The notes beneath the pieces are model-generated. The model was not told where the DNA came from. It did no database searches and saw only the letters and a list, made by a program, of their open reading frames with translations. DNA of 64,000 nt from CAWFXC01 sp963819735 (lineage in GTDB: Bacteria > Actinomycetota > Acidimicrobiia > IMCC26256 > DASPTH01), in assembly GCA_963819735.1 (NCBI GenBank), contig CAWFXC010000005.1:372001-436000 (forward strand). Direction: 5' to 3'. The stretch's first letter is position 1. Every line of letters begins with the position of its first letter. A program made the position numbers and the translations under genes. Positions 49,383 to 58,840 of this stretch are shown here, in pieces.

Positions 49383-50060
49383 GCCTGACGACCGGCCGCG
49401 GTCCGTTGAGTGGCAACCCGGCGGGGCGCTTCAGCGCACCGCTTCCCGACGACGTGGTCTACGTGGAGCCGTTCCGCCGGCGGGTGCGCGGGATCCGGGG
49501 CAGCCGGACCGTGGTCGAGAGCGAACGGGCCCTGCTCGTGCATCGCCGCGGCCAGCCGCCGGCGTACGCGTTCCCCGTCGACGATGTGCACGGTGCACCC
49601 GCCGAACCCGAGCCCGAGGCGCCGGGTTACGTGCAGGTGCCGTGGGATGCGGTGGATGCCTGGTACGAGGAGGACGAGCAGGTCTTCGCGCATCCGCGGA
49701 ACCCGTACCACCGGGTCGATTGCGTTCCCACCAGCCGTCGAATGCGCGTCGAGATCGCGGGTGAGACCTTCGTCGACACCACCGAGACGATCGGGGTGTA
49801 CGAGACCGCCCTCGAACCTCTCCTCTACGTCGAGCGCGGCGCAGGTACGGACGAGCTTGCTCGTGCCCAGCCCGACGACGACATACTGCGCGTACAAGGG
49901 CACGGCGTCGTACTGGACGGCGGTCGTGGGTGACACCACGGTCGAGGACGTCGCGTGGTCGTACGAGGATCCCCGCCCGGAATGCAGCGTGATCCGCGGT
50001 CTCCTGACCTTCGACGCCGCCCGCGCGACGGTCGTGCTGGACTTGCCACCGGCCGGCTGA
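49379..50060 (+). pseudogene. DUF427 protein (tandem domains), frameshifted
   Basis: GTG 49379 begins a DUF427 protein: PLPDDVVYVEPFRRRVRGIRGSRTVVESERALLVH, then the second half VEIAGETFVDTTETIGVYETALEPLLYV. At GG 49838-49839 one base too many sends the frame to an early stop at 49933. Removing it gives RAQVRTSLLVPSPTTTYCAYKGTASYWTAVVGDTTVEDVAWSYEDP, the canonical DUF427 ending, to TGA 50058-50060 (226 residues). DUF427 is a beta-rich domain of unknown function, frequent beside acyl-CoA enzymes in actinobacteria. The acyl-CoA synthetase gene follows 40 bp later. Confidence 0.85.
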
Positions 50061-50100
50061 CGCGTGTCGTGATGGACCTCGCGACGAAGGAGGATGCCCG

Positions 50101-51798
50101 ATGACCGTGCAAGGGGATGCCGGCGATGGGTTCACCCTCCGCTACACCGATCACGAGCGGCTCTCGGAGCCCGCCCGCGCCGCGCTGATGGGGCCGGGCG
50201 CGCCGTTCGAAATGGCCGGAGAAGAGGTGCTCGGCCACCGTATGTCGGTGTTCGTCAATCGTCAGCGCAACTTGCGCGACGTGCTCCTGACTGCAGCTGA
50301 GCGGTTCGGCGATCGGCCGTACTTCGTCTTTCCCGACGAGACCGTCACCTTTGCCGAGGCACCGGTGCGCATTGCGGCGATCGCACACGTGCTCGCCGAA
50401 GAGTATGGAGTCGGCAAGGGCGTCCATGTCGCGTTCGCGAGTTCGAACAGCCTCCCGTACGCGCTCACGCAATGGGCGGTGACGTGTCTCGGCGGGATCG
50501 TCGTGGGTCTCAACGGATGGTGGACCGGACCGGAGCTCGAGTACGGCATCGAGCTCACGAACCCCGTCGTGGTGTTCGGCGACCCTCCGCGACTCGACCG
50601 CCTCACGGGAGCCGGCGCGGCACCCGCGGCTCCCATTGTGCTGCTCGACGACCTCATGCAGCAGGTCGCCGCGCTCGGCGACGTCGAGGTGCGCATGCCC
50701 GACGTCGATCTGGACGAAGACGACCCGTTCATGATCCTGTTCACGAGCGGGACGACCGGCCGGCCGAAGGGTGCCACCACCTCGCACCGGCAGCTGATCA
50801 TGATGGCCACCGCGAGCGCGCTGCCGCGAGCAGTCGAGGCGATGCTGCGCGGCGTCACCCCTGCCGCGGCCGAGTCGCCCGCGGCGATCTGCGGCACGCC
50901 GTTCTTCCACATCTCGGGTGCGGCACCGCTCTTCGTCACCAGCGTGCAATTCGGCAACACGCTCGTGTTCCCGCCCGCCGGGCGTTGGGACGCCGGCGCC
51001 CACCTCGAGCTGACGGAGCGTCACCGGGTCACCTCCTGGTCGGGTGTCCCCACGCAGTTCTGGCGAATCCTCGAGCACCCCGACTTCGCCGACACCGACG
51101 TCTCGTCGGTCATGACCATCGGCTCGGGTGGGGCGCCGTTCCCGCCCGAGTTGATGCGAATCCTCAACGCGCAGATCCCGTCCGCCGCGCTCTCGAACGG
51201 GTACGGATCATCGGAGACGGTGGGGACGGGGACGGGCCTCTTCGGCGAGCGCTACGAGAAGTACCAGGGCTCGGTCGGGGCGCCGTGGATGGGCACCGAG
51301 ATCCAAGTGCGCGACGAAGCCGACCGGGTATTGCCGGAAGGTGAGATCGGTGAGGTCTGCATCCGCAGCGCAATGGTCTTCCTGGGCTACTTCGACGACC
51401 CCGAGGCCACCGCCGAGGTGTTCGACGACGACCGGTGGTACCACACCGGCGACTTCGGTCGGCTCGAGCACGGGGTCCTGTGGCTCGAGAGCCGCATGCG
51501 CGACCTGATCCTGCGGGGCGGCGAGAACATCTACCCGATGGAGATCGACCACCGGCTGGTGGAGCACCCCGACATCGCGGACTCCGCGGTGATCGGCGTG
51601 CCACACCGCGAGCTCGGGCAGGAGGTGAAGGCCTTCGTGGTCCTGCGCGACGGCGCGACGCTCACGGAAGCCGACGTGCAGGAGTGGGCCGGGCTCGCGC
51701 TCGCGAGGTTCAAGGTCCCCGCGTACGTGGAGTTCCGTGACTCGCTGCCGTACACCGCGACGGGCAAGGTGATGAAGCACGAACTCGAAGGCGAGTGA
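50101..51798 (+). CDS. AMP-forming acyl-CoA synthetase
   Basis: A 565-residue ANL-superfamily ligase that activates a carboxylic acid to its CoA thioester via an acyl-adenylate. GAAGGAGG precedes ATG 50101. Motifs: the P-loop FTSGTTGRPKGAT (214-226), NGYGSSETVGTG (A5), WYHTGDFGRLEHGVLWLESRMRDLILRGGENIYPMEID (A7-A8 hinge) and the C-terminal SLPYTATGKVMKHEL with the adenylation Lys. Fatty, bile-type or aromatic acids are all possible. Its neighbours (LLM, DUF427 upstream; MaoC, BKACE on the other strand) suggest a degradation pathway via CoA esters. Confidence 0.93.
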   Translation: MTVQGDAGDGFTLRYTDHERLSEPARAALMGPGAPFEMAGEEVLGHRMSVFVNRQRNLRDVLLTAAERFGDRPYFVFPDETVTFAEAPVRIAAIAHVLAEEYGVGKGVHVAFASSNSLPYALTQWAVTCLGGIVVGLNGWWTGPELEYGIELTNPVVVFGDPPRLDRLTGAGAAPAAPIVLLDDLMQQVAALGDVEVRMPDVDLDEDDPFMILFTSGTTGRPKGATTSHRQLIMMATASALPRAVEAMLRGVTPAAAESPAAICGTPFFHISGAAPLFVTSVQFGNTLVFPPAGRWDAGAHLELTERHRVTSWSGVPTQFWRILEHPDFADTDVSSVMTIGSGGAPFPPELMRILNAQIPSAALSNGYGSSETVGTGTGLFGERYEKYQGSVGAPWMGTEIQVRDEADRVLPEGEIGEVCIRSAMVFLGYFDDPEATAEVFDDDRWYHTGDFGRLEHGVLWLESRMRDLILRGGENIYPMEIDHRLVEHPDIADSAVIGVPHRELGQEVKAFVVLRDGATLTEADVQEWAGLALARFKVPAYVEFRDSLPYTATGKVMKHELEGE

Positions 51799-51853
51799 CA
51801 ACAGGGAACGCTCGCGCCGCGCTACGTGGTCGCGCCCACCGATGCTGTTTGGT

Positions 51854-52690
51854 TCAGAAGAGTTCGGCGCGGCCGTGCGCGATCACAGTCGTGTCGGTGC
51901 ACTCGGCTTCGAAGGCGACGCCGAGATCGCCGGCGTCGTACACGCGCACGCGTAGCGCTTCGCCGAGATAGGTGGGCGACGCGAAACGAACCGCGACCCG
52001 GCGCACGCGCTCGGCATCGCCGTCGGCCGCGAGCTCGACGACACCCTGCGCGCACAGCGCCATCGTGCACAGCCCGTGGAGGAAGCGACGTTCCACGCCG
52101 CTCTGGCGGGCCGCGGCGAGGTCGAAGTGATGCGCCGACCAGTCACCGGAGACCTCGGCGTAGCGCCGGGCCATGTCGTGGTCGACGTCGATCGCGTACG
52201 TACCGATCGGGTGATCGCGCGCCGCCGCGGGGAACGCGTGCTCGGGTGCAGGTTCACCGATCGCTGCGCAGGTGGTGCCGAAATACACCGTGGTCCACCA
52301 TTGTTCCGCGACCGTCGCGTCGTCGGCGTCGACGATCGTGTAGCGCAGCGTGACGAAGGACCGGTCGCCGGACTGGCGCACACCGTGACCCTCGACGAAT
52401 ACACGCAGCGGCTCGCCCGGCCTCACCGGACGGTGGAGACGCACGTCGTGCTCGCCGTGCACACCACCCGTGAAGTGCTCGAGGATCTCCGGCGCGACCA
52501 GGGCGACCCGGCCCGTTTCCTGCGCGGCCCAGATCTGGGTGACGAGCGCGACCGGGGGAGAGGCTTCACCGCGTTGGACCGCCGGTGACGGATCCTTCGT
52601 GGCCGCCGCGTACCGCACCAACAAATCGGGGTCGAGGCACGCCGCGAACGGACCGAGCCGGTCGCCGATGCGTACTCCCGGCGCTCTCAT
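51854..52690 (-). CDS. MaoC-like / hot-dog dehydratase family protein
   Basis: A 278-residue double hot-dog protein of the (R)-enoyl-CoA hydratase/MaoC-like type. The C-terminal half carries YAEVSGDWSAHHFDLAAARQSGVERRFLHGLCTMALCAQGV, the hydratase-2 pattern (Asp and His of D-x(4)-H and HG). The N-terminal half (RIGDRLGPFAACLDPDLLVRYAAATKDPSP, ILEHFTGGVHGEHDVRLHRPVRPGEPL) is the non-catalytic hot dog. Its ATG (52690-52688) overlaps the BKACE TGA. It hydrates a trans-2-enoyl-CoA in beta-oxidation-like steps. Confidence 0.85.
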   Translation of the reverse strand: MRAPGVRIGDRLGPFAACLDPDLLVRYAAATKDPSPAVQRGEASPPVALVTQIWAAQETGRVALVAPEILEHFTGGVHGEHDVRLHRPVRPGEPLRVFVEGHGVRQSGDRSFVTLRYTIVDADDATVAEQWWTTVYFGTTCAAIGEPAPEHAFPAAARDHPIGTYAIDVDHDMARRYAEVSGDWSAHHFDLAAARQSGVERRFLHGLCTMALCAQGVVELAADGDAERVRRVAVRFASPTYLGEALRVRVYDAGDLGVAFEAECTDTTVIAHGRAELF

Positions 52691-53477
52691 GACGCCTCGG
52701 GGAATGCGCGGTGCATGCCGAGGATCGAGCGAGCTTCCGCGGGCGACGCAACTTCCCGCCCCGTCAGGCGCGCCATCGCCACCACGCGTTCGACCATCTG
52801 TGGGTTCGTCTCGGGCGCGCCGAAGCAGCGCAACTGGTCCCCGATCCCGGTGCGGGCGTGACCGCCGGCGGCGACCGCGATCGCATTCAGTTGGAAATGG
52901 AGCCGCTGGTCGACGAGGTCGAGCGGGTGCACGAACCACTCGAAGGGCACGTCCGGCGGCACCACGTCGAGAAAGCTGAAGAGGCCTCGGGCGTCGGGCG
53001 TCGGCCCGAACGTCGAGCGGTCGTGGATCCTCAAGTGACAGGTGATCGGGTCGTCGACGAGGCCCGCGTCTCGGCACGCGAGCAGTTGCCGTAGCGAGCC
53101 GAGCTCGTACACGACGAACTTCGGCTTGATGCCTGTCTTTTGGCAGAACTCGAGGAAGGCGATCGGGTCGCGCGGGTCACCGCTGTTGGTGAGCGTGTCG
53201 CCGGCGACCGATCGGCCCATGGCGCCCGTGCGCGTCGTCCCCCACCCGCCGGAGCCGACGAACATGAAGGCGGTCTCCAGCCGGGCCCGCGGGTCCGCCG
53301 CGAGCGCCCTGATGTGGGGATTCACGGCGTCGACGTCAGTCGTGTAGGCCTGGGTCGGGTAGACGACGATGTCGCACTTGCCTCCTGGGCGATCTCGTCG
53401 GGCGTGATCGGGACGTTGGGGTGGTCGGCGCTCGTGAGGTTCTCGTTGATCGCGACCTCGATGATCAGCTTCTGCAT
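52687..53477 (-). pseudogene. BKACE (beta-keto acid cleavage) gene with an internal deletion
   Basis: ATG 53477 begins MQKLIIEVAINENLTSADHPNVPITPDEIAQEA, the standard BKACE (DUF849) start. The frame then breaks: the continuation in another frame is KCDIVVYPTQAYTTDVDAVNPHIRALAADP and onward to a complete C-terminal TIM-barrel half (IKPKFVVYELGSLRQL, GGHARTGIGDQLR, VVAMARLTGREVASPAEARSIL). Compared with family members, about 45 residues holding the metal-binding HxHxR segment are missing at about 53375. The deletion therefore removes catalysis. The TGA still overlaps the MaoC start, so operon structure is intact. Confidence 0.8.
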
Positions 53478-53589
53478 CGTCCCACTCGGCACCACCGTGC
53501 GTCGGTGTTCGGGAGCCGGGTCACGCGCGCTGCGGTGGCGGTGGTTGGCTCAGACGGCGGAAGTCACTCGGCGAGGTCGGCCGCGCCTG

Positions 53590-55266
53590 TCACGACGGAC
53601 GGGTCGCGAGCGGGCCGCGCACCAGGCGGCCGGCACGCGCGTCGGTCGCCTCACCGTCGGCGATCAACACTTCGCCGGCGACCAGCGTGCACTTGATGCC
53701 GACCGCCTTCTGCGAGAGCCGGCGGGCGCCGCCGGGGAGGTCGAAGACGAGCTCCGGCATCGCCGGGCCGACCGTCGCCGGGTCGAACACGTTGACGTCG
53801 GCCACCAGGCCTTCCCGCAGGAGACCGCGATCAGAGAACCCGAACATGCGCGCGGGTTCCAGCGTGAGCATGCGTACGGCTTCCTCCAACGTGAAGTCCT
53901 GCCGGTCGCGCACGAAGTGAGCGAGCAGGTGCGTCTCGATGGACGCGTCCGACATCTGGCTCACGTGGGCGCCCGAATCGGAGAAGCCCATGACGGTGTT
54001 CGGGTGCCGGAGACAGCGCAGGGTCTGGTCGTAGTCGAAGGGTGCGAACGACTGCCAGAAGAGCTGCCGCATGTCGGTCTCGAGCGCGAGCCGGATGATC
54101 AGTTCGACCGGGTGGAGGCCGCGCGCCGCGGCGGCTTCGGCGACGGTCGGATTCGGTGGCACGGGTGCGTCGAAGACGCGCATGCGGTCGAACTCCGGTG
54201 GACGCGCCTCACCGCCGAACGCGGCGCCGTACGGGCCAACGTCTCCGATCTTGACCAACCGGGCTACGAGCTCGGGGTCGTGGAGCCGTCGCTGCTGCTC
54301 GTCGACCGGGAGCGCGCGCAACTCGCACCATTCGGGCAGACGGTCGAAGGGCAGTTGGGTGCGGAACGACGAGAACGCGCCGATCCCGCGCGGGTGGGTG
54401 AGACCCCAGATGCGCGCGCCGGCGTCGGCGGCCAGATCCAGGGTGGCGAGCGTGGCGTCGTTCATCGCGGCGACGATCACCGGGACGCCGGTGCCGAGCG
54501 AGAGATCACGGTATTGCGAGTCCTTGTCGGGCATGCCGGGTGGCGTCGGGTCGCTCACGATCTGCAGGTTGCCCGCGCCGAGCTCTCCGAGGACCTCCAC
54601 GAGCTGTTCGACCTCGTTCCACGAGGCGAGCCGTGACGCGACGGGACGGTCGTCGGACGTCTGGTGGTGCACCGTCCGCGACGTGGTGAAGCCGTAGGCG
54701 CCGGCATGCAGCGCATCGGCCAGCTCGGCCTTCATCGCGACGAGGTCGTCGTCGGTGGCCTCGCTCTCGAACGCGCGCTCGCCCATGACGTACGTCCGCA
54801 GGGCCGAGTGCCCGATGTTCGCGACGTAGTTGATGCCCTTCGGGATGCGGTCGAGCGCGTCGAGGTACTCGGCGAAGCTGGTCCAGGTCCATTCGATGCC
54901 CGCGGCGAGCGCGGCCGGTGCGATGTCTTCCGCGCGCTCGAGGTTGCGCACCACGAGCTCGCGCGCGTCGGGCGACGCCGGCGCGAGTGTGAAACCGCAG
55001 TGTCCCATGACGACGGTCGTCACACCGTGCCAGCAGGAGTTCGTTCCGAGCTCGTCCCAGAAGACCTGCGCGTCCATATGGGTGTGGCCGTCGATGAAGC
55101 CGGGTGTCACGACGTGCCCGTCTGCGTCGATGTCGGTGGTGCCGCGCTCTCCGATGCGGCCGATCGTGGTGATCAGCCCGTTGGTGATCCCGACGTCGGC
55201 GCGGAACGACGCCAAGCCGGTGCCGTCGACGATCGTGCCGTTCCTGATGACGACGTCGTAGCTCAC
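53590..55266 (-). CDS. D-aminoacylase / N-acyl-D-amino-acid deacylase-like amidohydrolase
   Basis: A 558-residue amidohydrolase_3-type enzyme. The start is GTG 55266, overlapping the stop of the upstream amidohydrolase (GTGA). YDVVIRNGTIVDGTGL is the small beta-sandwich start, and PGFIDGHTHMDAQVFWD carries the HxH metal ligands. SCWHGVTTVVMGHCGFTLAP, PNTVMGFSDSGAHVSQM (catalytic Asp) and the closing DVNVFDPATVG with GVKC-like KAVGIKCTLVAGEVL are characteristic. The family hydrolyses N-acyl-D-amino acids or related amides. Related proteins are frequent in catabolic clusters of actinobacteria, where the real substrate is unknown. Confidence 0.9.
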   Translation of the reverse strand: MSYDVVIRNGTIVDGTGLASFRADVGITNGLITTIGRIGERGTTDIDADGHVVTPGFIDGHTHMDAQVFWDELGTNSCWHGVTTVVMGHCGFTLAPASPDARELVVRNLERAEDIAPAALAAGIEWTWTSFAEYLDALDRIPKGINYVANIGHSALRTYVMGERAFESEATDDDLVAMKAELADALHAGAYGFTTSRTVHHQTSDDRPVASRLASWNEVEQLVEVLGELGAGNLQIVSDPTPPGMPDKDSQYRDLSLGTGVPVIVAAMNDATLATLDLAADAGARIWGLTHPRGIGAFSSFRTQLPFDRLPEWCELRALPVDEQQRRLHDPELVARLVKIGDVGPYGAAFGGEARPPEFDRMRVFDAPVPPNPTVAEAAAARGLHPVELIIRLALETDMRQLFWQSFAPFDYDQTLRCLRHPNTVMGFSDSGAHVSQMSDASIETHLLAHFVRDRQDFTLEEAVRMLTLEPARMFGFSDRGLLREGLVADVNVFDPATVGPAMPELVFDLPGGARRLSQKAVGIKCTLVAGEVLIADGEATDARAGRLVRGPLATRPS

Positions 55267-56513
55267 GTGCCGGCTACCTCCGGGCGCAGGTCGGCGGGAT
55301 CAAGATCGAGCATGGCGATGGCGTTGGTGCGCACCAGCATCTCGAGCTCCTCTGGGGTCACCCGTTCGGCGATCTCGGCGACGAGCTCGGGCGTGTCGGG
55401 CCAGGTGGAGTCCTGGTGCGGGTAGTCGGTCTCGAACACGAGTTGCCCGATGCCGATCTGGTGGCGAGCGTCGACGCCGACCATGTCGTCGAAGAAGCAG
55501 CCGAACACGCGGCCCGGCACCTGGCTCGACGGCAGCTCCGTGAGCACCGGGTCGAGGTTGGACCACGCCTGGCTGTGGGTGAACACGTGGTCGACCCGCT
55601 CGAGCAGGAACGGCATCCACCCGACCTGACTCTCCGAGAACGCGATCTTGAGCCTCGGGAAGCGAACCAGCGTCCCCGACAACAACCAGTCGGCCATCGC
55701 CATGTAGGCGTTGAGCGAGGTGAGTGTGGTGACGACCCCCGCCGGTGCATCGGCGCTCGTATTCTGCATCTTCGATCCCGAGCCGATGTGCATGCAGATC
55801 ACGGTGCCGGTTTCGTCGCACGCGGCGAACAGCGGGTCCCAGTGCCGGTCGCGATCGTGGATCGACGGCAGCCCGAGATTCGCGGGCAACTCGGTGAAGG
55901 TGATCGCTTTGCCGCCGCGCGCCGCGGTGCGTCGCACCTCGGCCGCCGCGAGCACTGGATCCCACAGCGGCACGATCGACAGCGGGATCAGGCGACCGTG
56001 GCTGTCACCGCACCACTCCTCGATCATCCAGTCGTTGAACGCGCGTACCGACGCGAGGGCAAGCTCGCGGTCGGTCGCTTCGAGGAACACCTGCCCGGCG
56101 AAGCGGGGGAAGTTCGGGAAGCACAACGACCGCTCGACCCGGTTGAGGTCCATGTCGGCCAACCGCGCGGCCGGGTCATAGCAACCCGGTCGCATGTCCG
56201 AGAACGAGATCGGCGCGAGGGTCAGACTCTCCTTCGGGAAACCGGCGCACGCGATCACCTGGGGGATCGGCTTGGCGGTGTCCTCGTAGACCCACCAGTC
56301 GACCACGGGTCCGTCCTTGCCCCGTATGTACCGGACCCCGTTGCCCTCGGGCGGGAAGACGGTCTCGCAGGTGTCGCGCTCGATGTGCGGCCCGCGCGCT
56401 CGGTACTTCGCCGGCAGCCACGTGGTCCAGAGATGCGCCGGTTCCACGACGTGATCGTCGGCCGAGATCACCCAGGGCAGTTCGCTCGTCGCACCGTCGA
56501 CACCCGCTGCCAT
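55263..56513 (-). CDS. Amidohydrolase_2-family metal-dependent hydrolase
   Basis: A 416-residue TIM-barrel protein related to the gene at 25656. I start at ATG 56513, with GAGGAG about 12 nt upstream; an ATG at 56552 would add 13 residues. WVISADDHVVEPAHLWTTWLPAKYR is the typical opening. DMRPGCYDPAARLADMDLNRVERSLCFPNFPRF, ICMHIGSGSKMQNTS (barrel His) and GQLVFETDYPHQDSTWPDTPE (last metal Asp) follow. It may decarboxylate or hydrolyse a ring-derived acid. First gene of a four-gene minus-strand operon with D-aminoacylase, BKACE and MaoC. Confidence 0.9.
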   Translation of the reverse strand: MAAGVDGATSELPWVISADDHVVEPAHLWTTWLPAKYRARGPHIERDTCETVFPPEGNGVRYIRGKDGPVVDWWVYEDTAKPIPQVIACAGFPKESLTLAPISFSDMRPGCYDPAARLADMDLNRVERSLCFPNFPRFAGQVFLEATDRELALASVRAFNDWMIEEWCGDSHGRLIPLSIVPLWDPVLAAAEVRRTAARGGKAITFTELPANLGLPSIHDRDRHWDPLFAACDETGTVICMHIGSGSKMQNTSADAPAGVVTTLTSLNAYMAMADWLLSGTLVRFPRLKIAFSESQVGWMPFLLERVDHVFTHSQAWSNLDPVLTELPSSQVPGRVFGCFFDDMVGVDARHQIGIGQLVFETDYPHQDSTWPDTPELVAEIAERVTPEELEMLVRTNAIAMLDLDPADLRPEVAGT

Positions 56514-56726
56514 CGTGGTCGTGCTCCTCTGCCGGTCGGTTGCCGTCAGCACCCGCAGTCATAGTGTCCGCTACCAAGAGAGCGAAGTCCAATATGGGTC
56601 CCAACTGGTCAGCAAAGCGGTCGGGTGTGACCTTTTGCCGCGTACTCGGACGGGTATGGGGATCGCGGCGACCGGCCCAGCCCTTTGTACGCTCTGGTCC
56701 GTGGAACCCAGGCGAGGACGGCGCCG

Positions 56727-58418
56727 GTGAACGGTCTCGCGCTGAGCGCCGAGGACATGTTCACCGATCCGGCGACGTACGCGGCTCGTCAGCGCCTCGC
56801 CGCGCGATGGGGAACGGAGGGACTCGTCCACGGGCGCACGATCGCGGAGCAGGCGCGCGTGGCGGCCCAGTCGTTGGCGGCGACCCGCCTCGTGTTCACG
56901 TCGCCCGAGCGGCCGTCGTCGCTCCGGCTCGACGAGCTCTGGGTACGCGCGAACGCAGTCGCCGCCGGTTTCCAGGCGCGCGGCGTGCACCGCGGCGACG
57001 TCGTCGCCGTACAGGTTCCGAACTGGAGCGAGGCGGTCGTCGCGTATGTCGCCACCGCGATCGTCGGCGCCGTCGTCTTGCCGATCGTGCACACCTACGG
57101 CGCGGCCGACACCGACTGGATCATCGACCGGGTCAGGCCCCGCGTGTTCGTCCTCCCTGCGACCTGGGGCGGTGCGGACTACCTCGTACGGCTCGACCAG
57201 ATGCCGGCACTCGACGCGGTCGAGCACATCATCGTGGTGGGTGACGGGCTGCCGGCCGGGACGGAATCCTGGCGCGCGCTCGAGGCGACGCCGTCGGCCG
57301 ATGCCCGATCCGTCGCGGTGGACAGCTCGTCGCCGTTCCTGGTGGCCTTCACCTCGGGGACGACGGCCGAACCCAAGGGCGTGGTGCACTCGCACGACAG
57401 CTTCCTCGCCGAGTTGCACACCATGCCGTCGCCGGCTCGGAACGTCGGCCCGCTGCGGTCGCTCCAACCCTGGCCCGCGGGTCACATCGGGGGCATGACC
57501 GCGATCCTCGGCCCGCTCGTCCACGGGTTCGACACGTTCCTCGTCGACCGGTGGGACACGGAGTCGGTCGTGGACCTCATCGGCCGTGAGCGGATCGGCG
57601 CCGCGTCGGGAGTGCCGACCGCGCTGTTGCGCGTGATCGACTTCGTCGAGGCGAAGGGGATGAAGCTCCCGCTCGGCGAGCTCTCGACGGGCGGCGCGGG
57701 CATTCCTCCAACCGTCGTGGAGCGCGGCATCCGGCTCGGTTGGCACATCGGCCGTTGTTACGGATCGTCGGAGCATCCGTCGGCGACGTTCTGTGTGCGC
57801 GACGACTCGCTCGATCACCGCCTCCACTCGGACGGCTCACCGATGACCGGAACGGAGGTGCGGATCGTTCGCGACGACGGCTCGCCGGGCGCGGTCGGCG
57901 AAGCGGGCGAGATCGCGCTGATCGGCCCCGAGCAATTCCTCGGGTACACCGATCCCGCGCTGAACGCCGAGTCGATCACGAACGAAGGATGGTTCCTCAC
58001 GGGCGACATCGGCGTGGTCGACGCCGACGGCTTCCTGACCGTGACCGACCGCAAGAAGGATCTAGTGATCCGGGGTGGAGAGAACATCTCGTCGGTCGAG
58101 GTCGAGGGCCTCTTGCTACGGCACCCCGCCATCGCCGAGGCGGCCGTCGTCGCCAGCCCCGATCCCGAGTACGGCGAACGGGTGTGCGCGTTCGTCGTCG
58201 TGCGGCCCGGTGCATCGCTCGCCCTCCCCGACGTGCAGGCCCACTTCCGCGACCTGGGCGTGCAGCGGCAGAAGACACCAGAGCTGCTGGTGACCGTCGG
58301 CGACGACGAACTCCCGCGCACCGCGTCGGGCAAGGTGCGCAAGGCCGAGCTCCGCCGCCGACTGCGGGCACCGGCGAAGGTCGGCGTGAACGCCACACTC
58401 GGTGAGGAGCAACCGTGA
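56727..58418 (+). CDS. AMP-forming acyl-CoA synthetase (second)
   Basis: A 563-residue ANL ligase starting GTG 56727 after GGCGAGG. P-loop TSGTTAEPKGVVHSHDSF (209-226), CYGSSEHPSATFC (A5), GWFLTGDIGVVDADGFLTVTDRKKDLVIRGGENISSVEVEG (A7-A8) and LPRTASGKVRKAELRR (C-terminal Lys) are complete. TAEP in place of the usual TGxP is a mild variation. Its stop overlaps the GTG of an NTF2-like gene, which overlaps an enoyl-CoA hydratase, so three coupled genes activate an acid and process its enoyl-CoA. Confidence 0.93.
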   Translation: MNGLALSAEDMFTDPATYAARQRLAARWGTEGLVHGRTIAEQARVAAQSLAATRLVFTSPERPSSLRLDELWVRANAVAAGFQARGVHRGDVVAVQVPNWSEAVVAYVATAIVGAVVLPIVHTYGAADTDWIIDRVRPRVFVLPATWGGADYLVRLDQMPALDAVEHIIVVGDGLPAGTESWRALEATPSADARSVAVDSSSPFLVAFTSGTTAEPKGVVHSHDSFLAELHTMPSPARNVGPLRSLQPWPAGHIGGMTAILGPLVHGFDTFLVDRWDTESVVDLIGRERIGAASGVPTALLRVIDFVEAKGMKLPLGELSTGGAGIPPTVVERGIRLGWHIGRCYGSSEHPSATFCVRDDSLDHRLHSDGSPMTGTEVRIVRDDGSPGAVGEAGEIALIGPEQFLGYTDPALNAESITNEGWFLTGDIGVVDADGFLTVTDRKKDLVIRGGENISSVEVEGLLLRHPAIAEAAVVASPDPEYGERVCAFVVVRPGASLALPDVQAHFRDLGVQRQKTPELLVTVGDDELPRTASGKVRKAELRRRLRAPAKVGVNATLGEEQP

Positions 58419-58840
58419 CCGCGGTCGAGGATCACCTCGCGGTCCTGCGAGTGATCGCGGAGTACTGCCGTCGGTGCGACGACGGTCGGTTCGCCGAGTT
58501 CGCCCACTTGTTCGCCCCCGACGCGCAGCTCGTCATGCGCGGTCAGGTCGTACACGGGCCGGAGGCGATCACCGCGACGATCAGCGCCCTGCAGACGCCC
58601 GAGCGTCGGGGCCGGCACATGATCGCGAACACCGTCGTGGAGCTGGCCGGCGACCGGGCGTCGGCCGAGAGCGACTTCGTGTTCTTCCGCGCCCGGGCCG
58701 CCGGGCCCCTCGAGGCGGTGAACTCGGGGCGCTACCTCGACGAGTTCACGCGCCAGGGCCAGGAGTGGCGCTTCGCCCGCCGCGAGATCTCGCTGGTCGA
58801 GGCAGTGCCCGCGGAGGCGCAGGAGGCGGAGACCCGGTGA
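58415..58840 (+). CDS. SnoaL/NTF2-like protein (third)
   Basis: A 141-residue NTF2-fold protein starting GTG 58415 in GTGA overlap with the synthetase. LRVIAEYCRRCDDGRFAEFAHLFAPDAQLVMRGQVVHGPEAI is the SnoaL_4-type helix and first strand, ERRGRHMIANTVVELAGDRASAESDFVFFRA is the following sheet, and SGRYLDEFTRQGQEWRFARREISL is the end. Sandwiched between acyl-CoA synthetase and enoyl-CoA hydratase genes with stop-start overlaps on both sides, it may be an isomerase or a binding subunit of the pathway. Confidence 0.8.
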   Translation: MTAVEDHLAVLRVIAEYCRRCDDGRFAEFAHLFAPDAQLVMRGQVVHGPEAITATISALQTPERRGRHMIANTVVELAGDRASAESDFVFFRARAAGPLEAVNSGRYLDEFTRQGQEWRFARREISLVEAVPAEAQEAETR

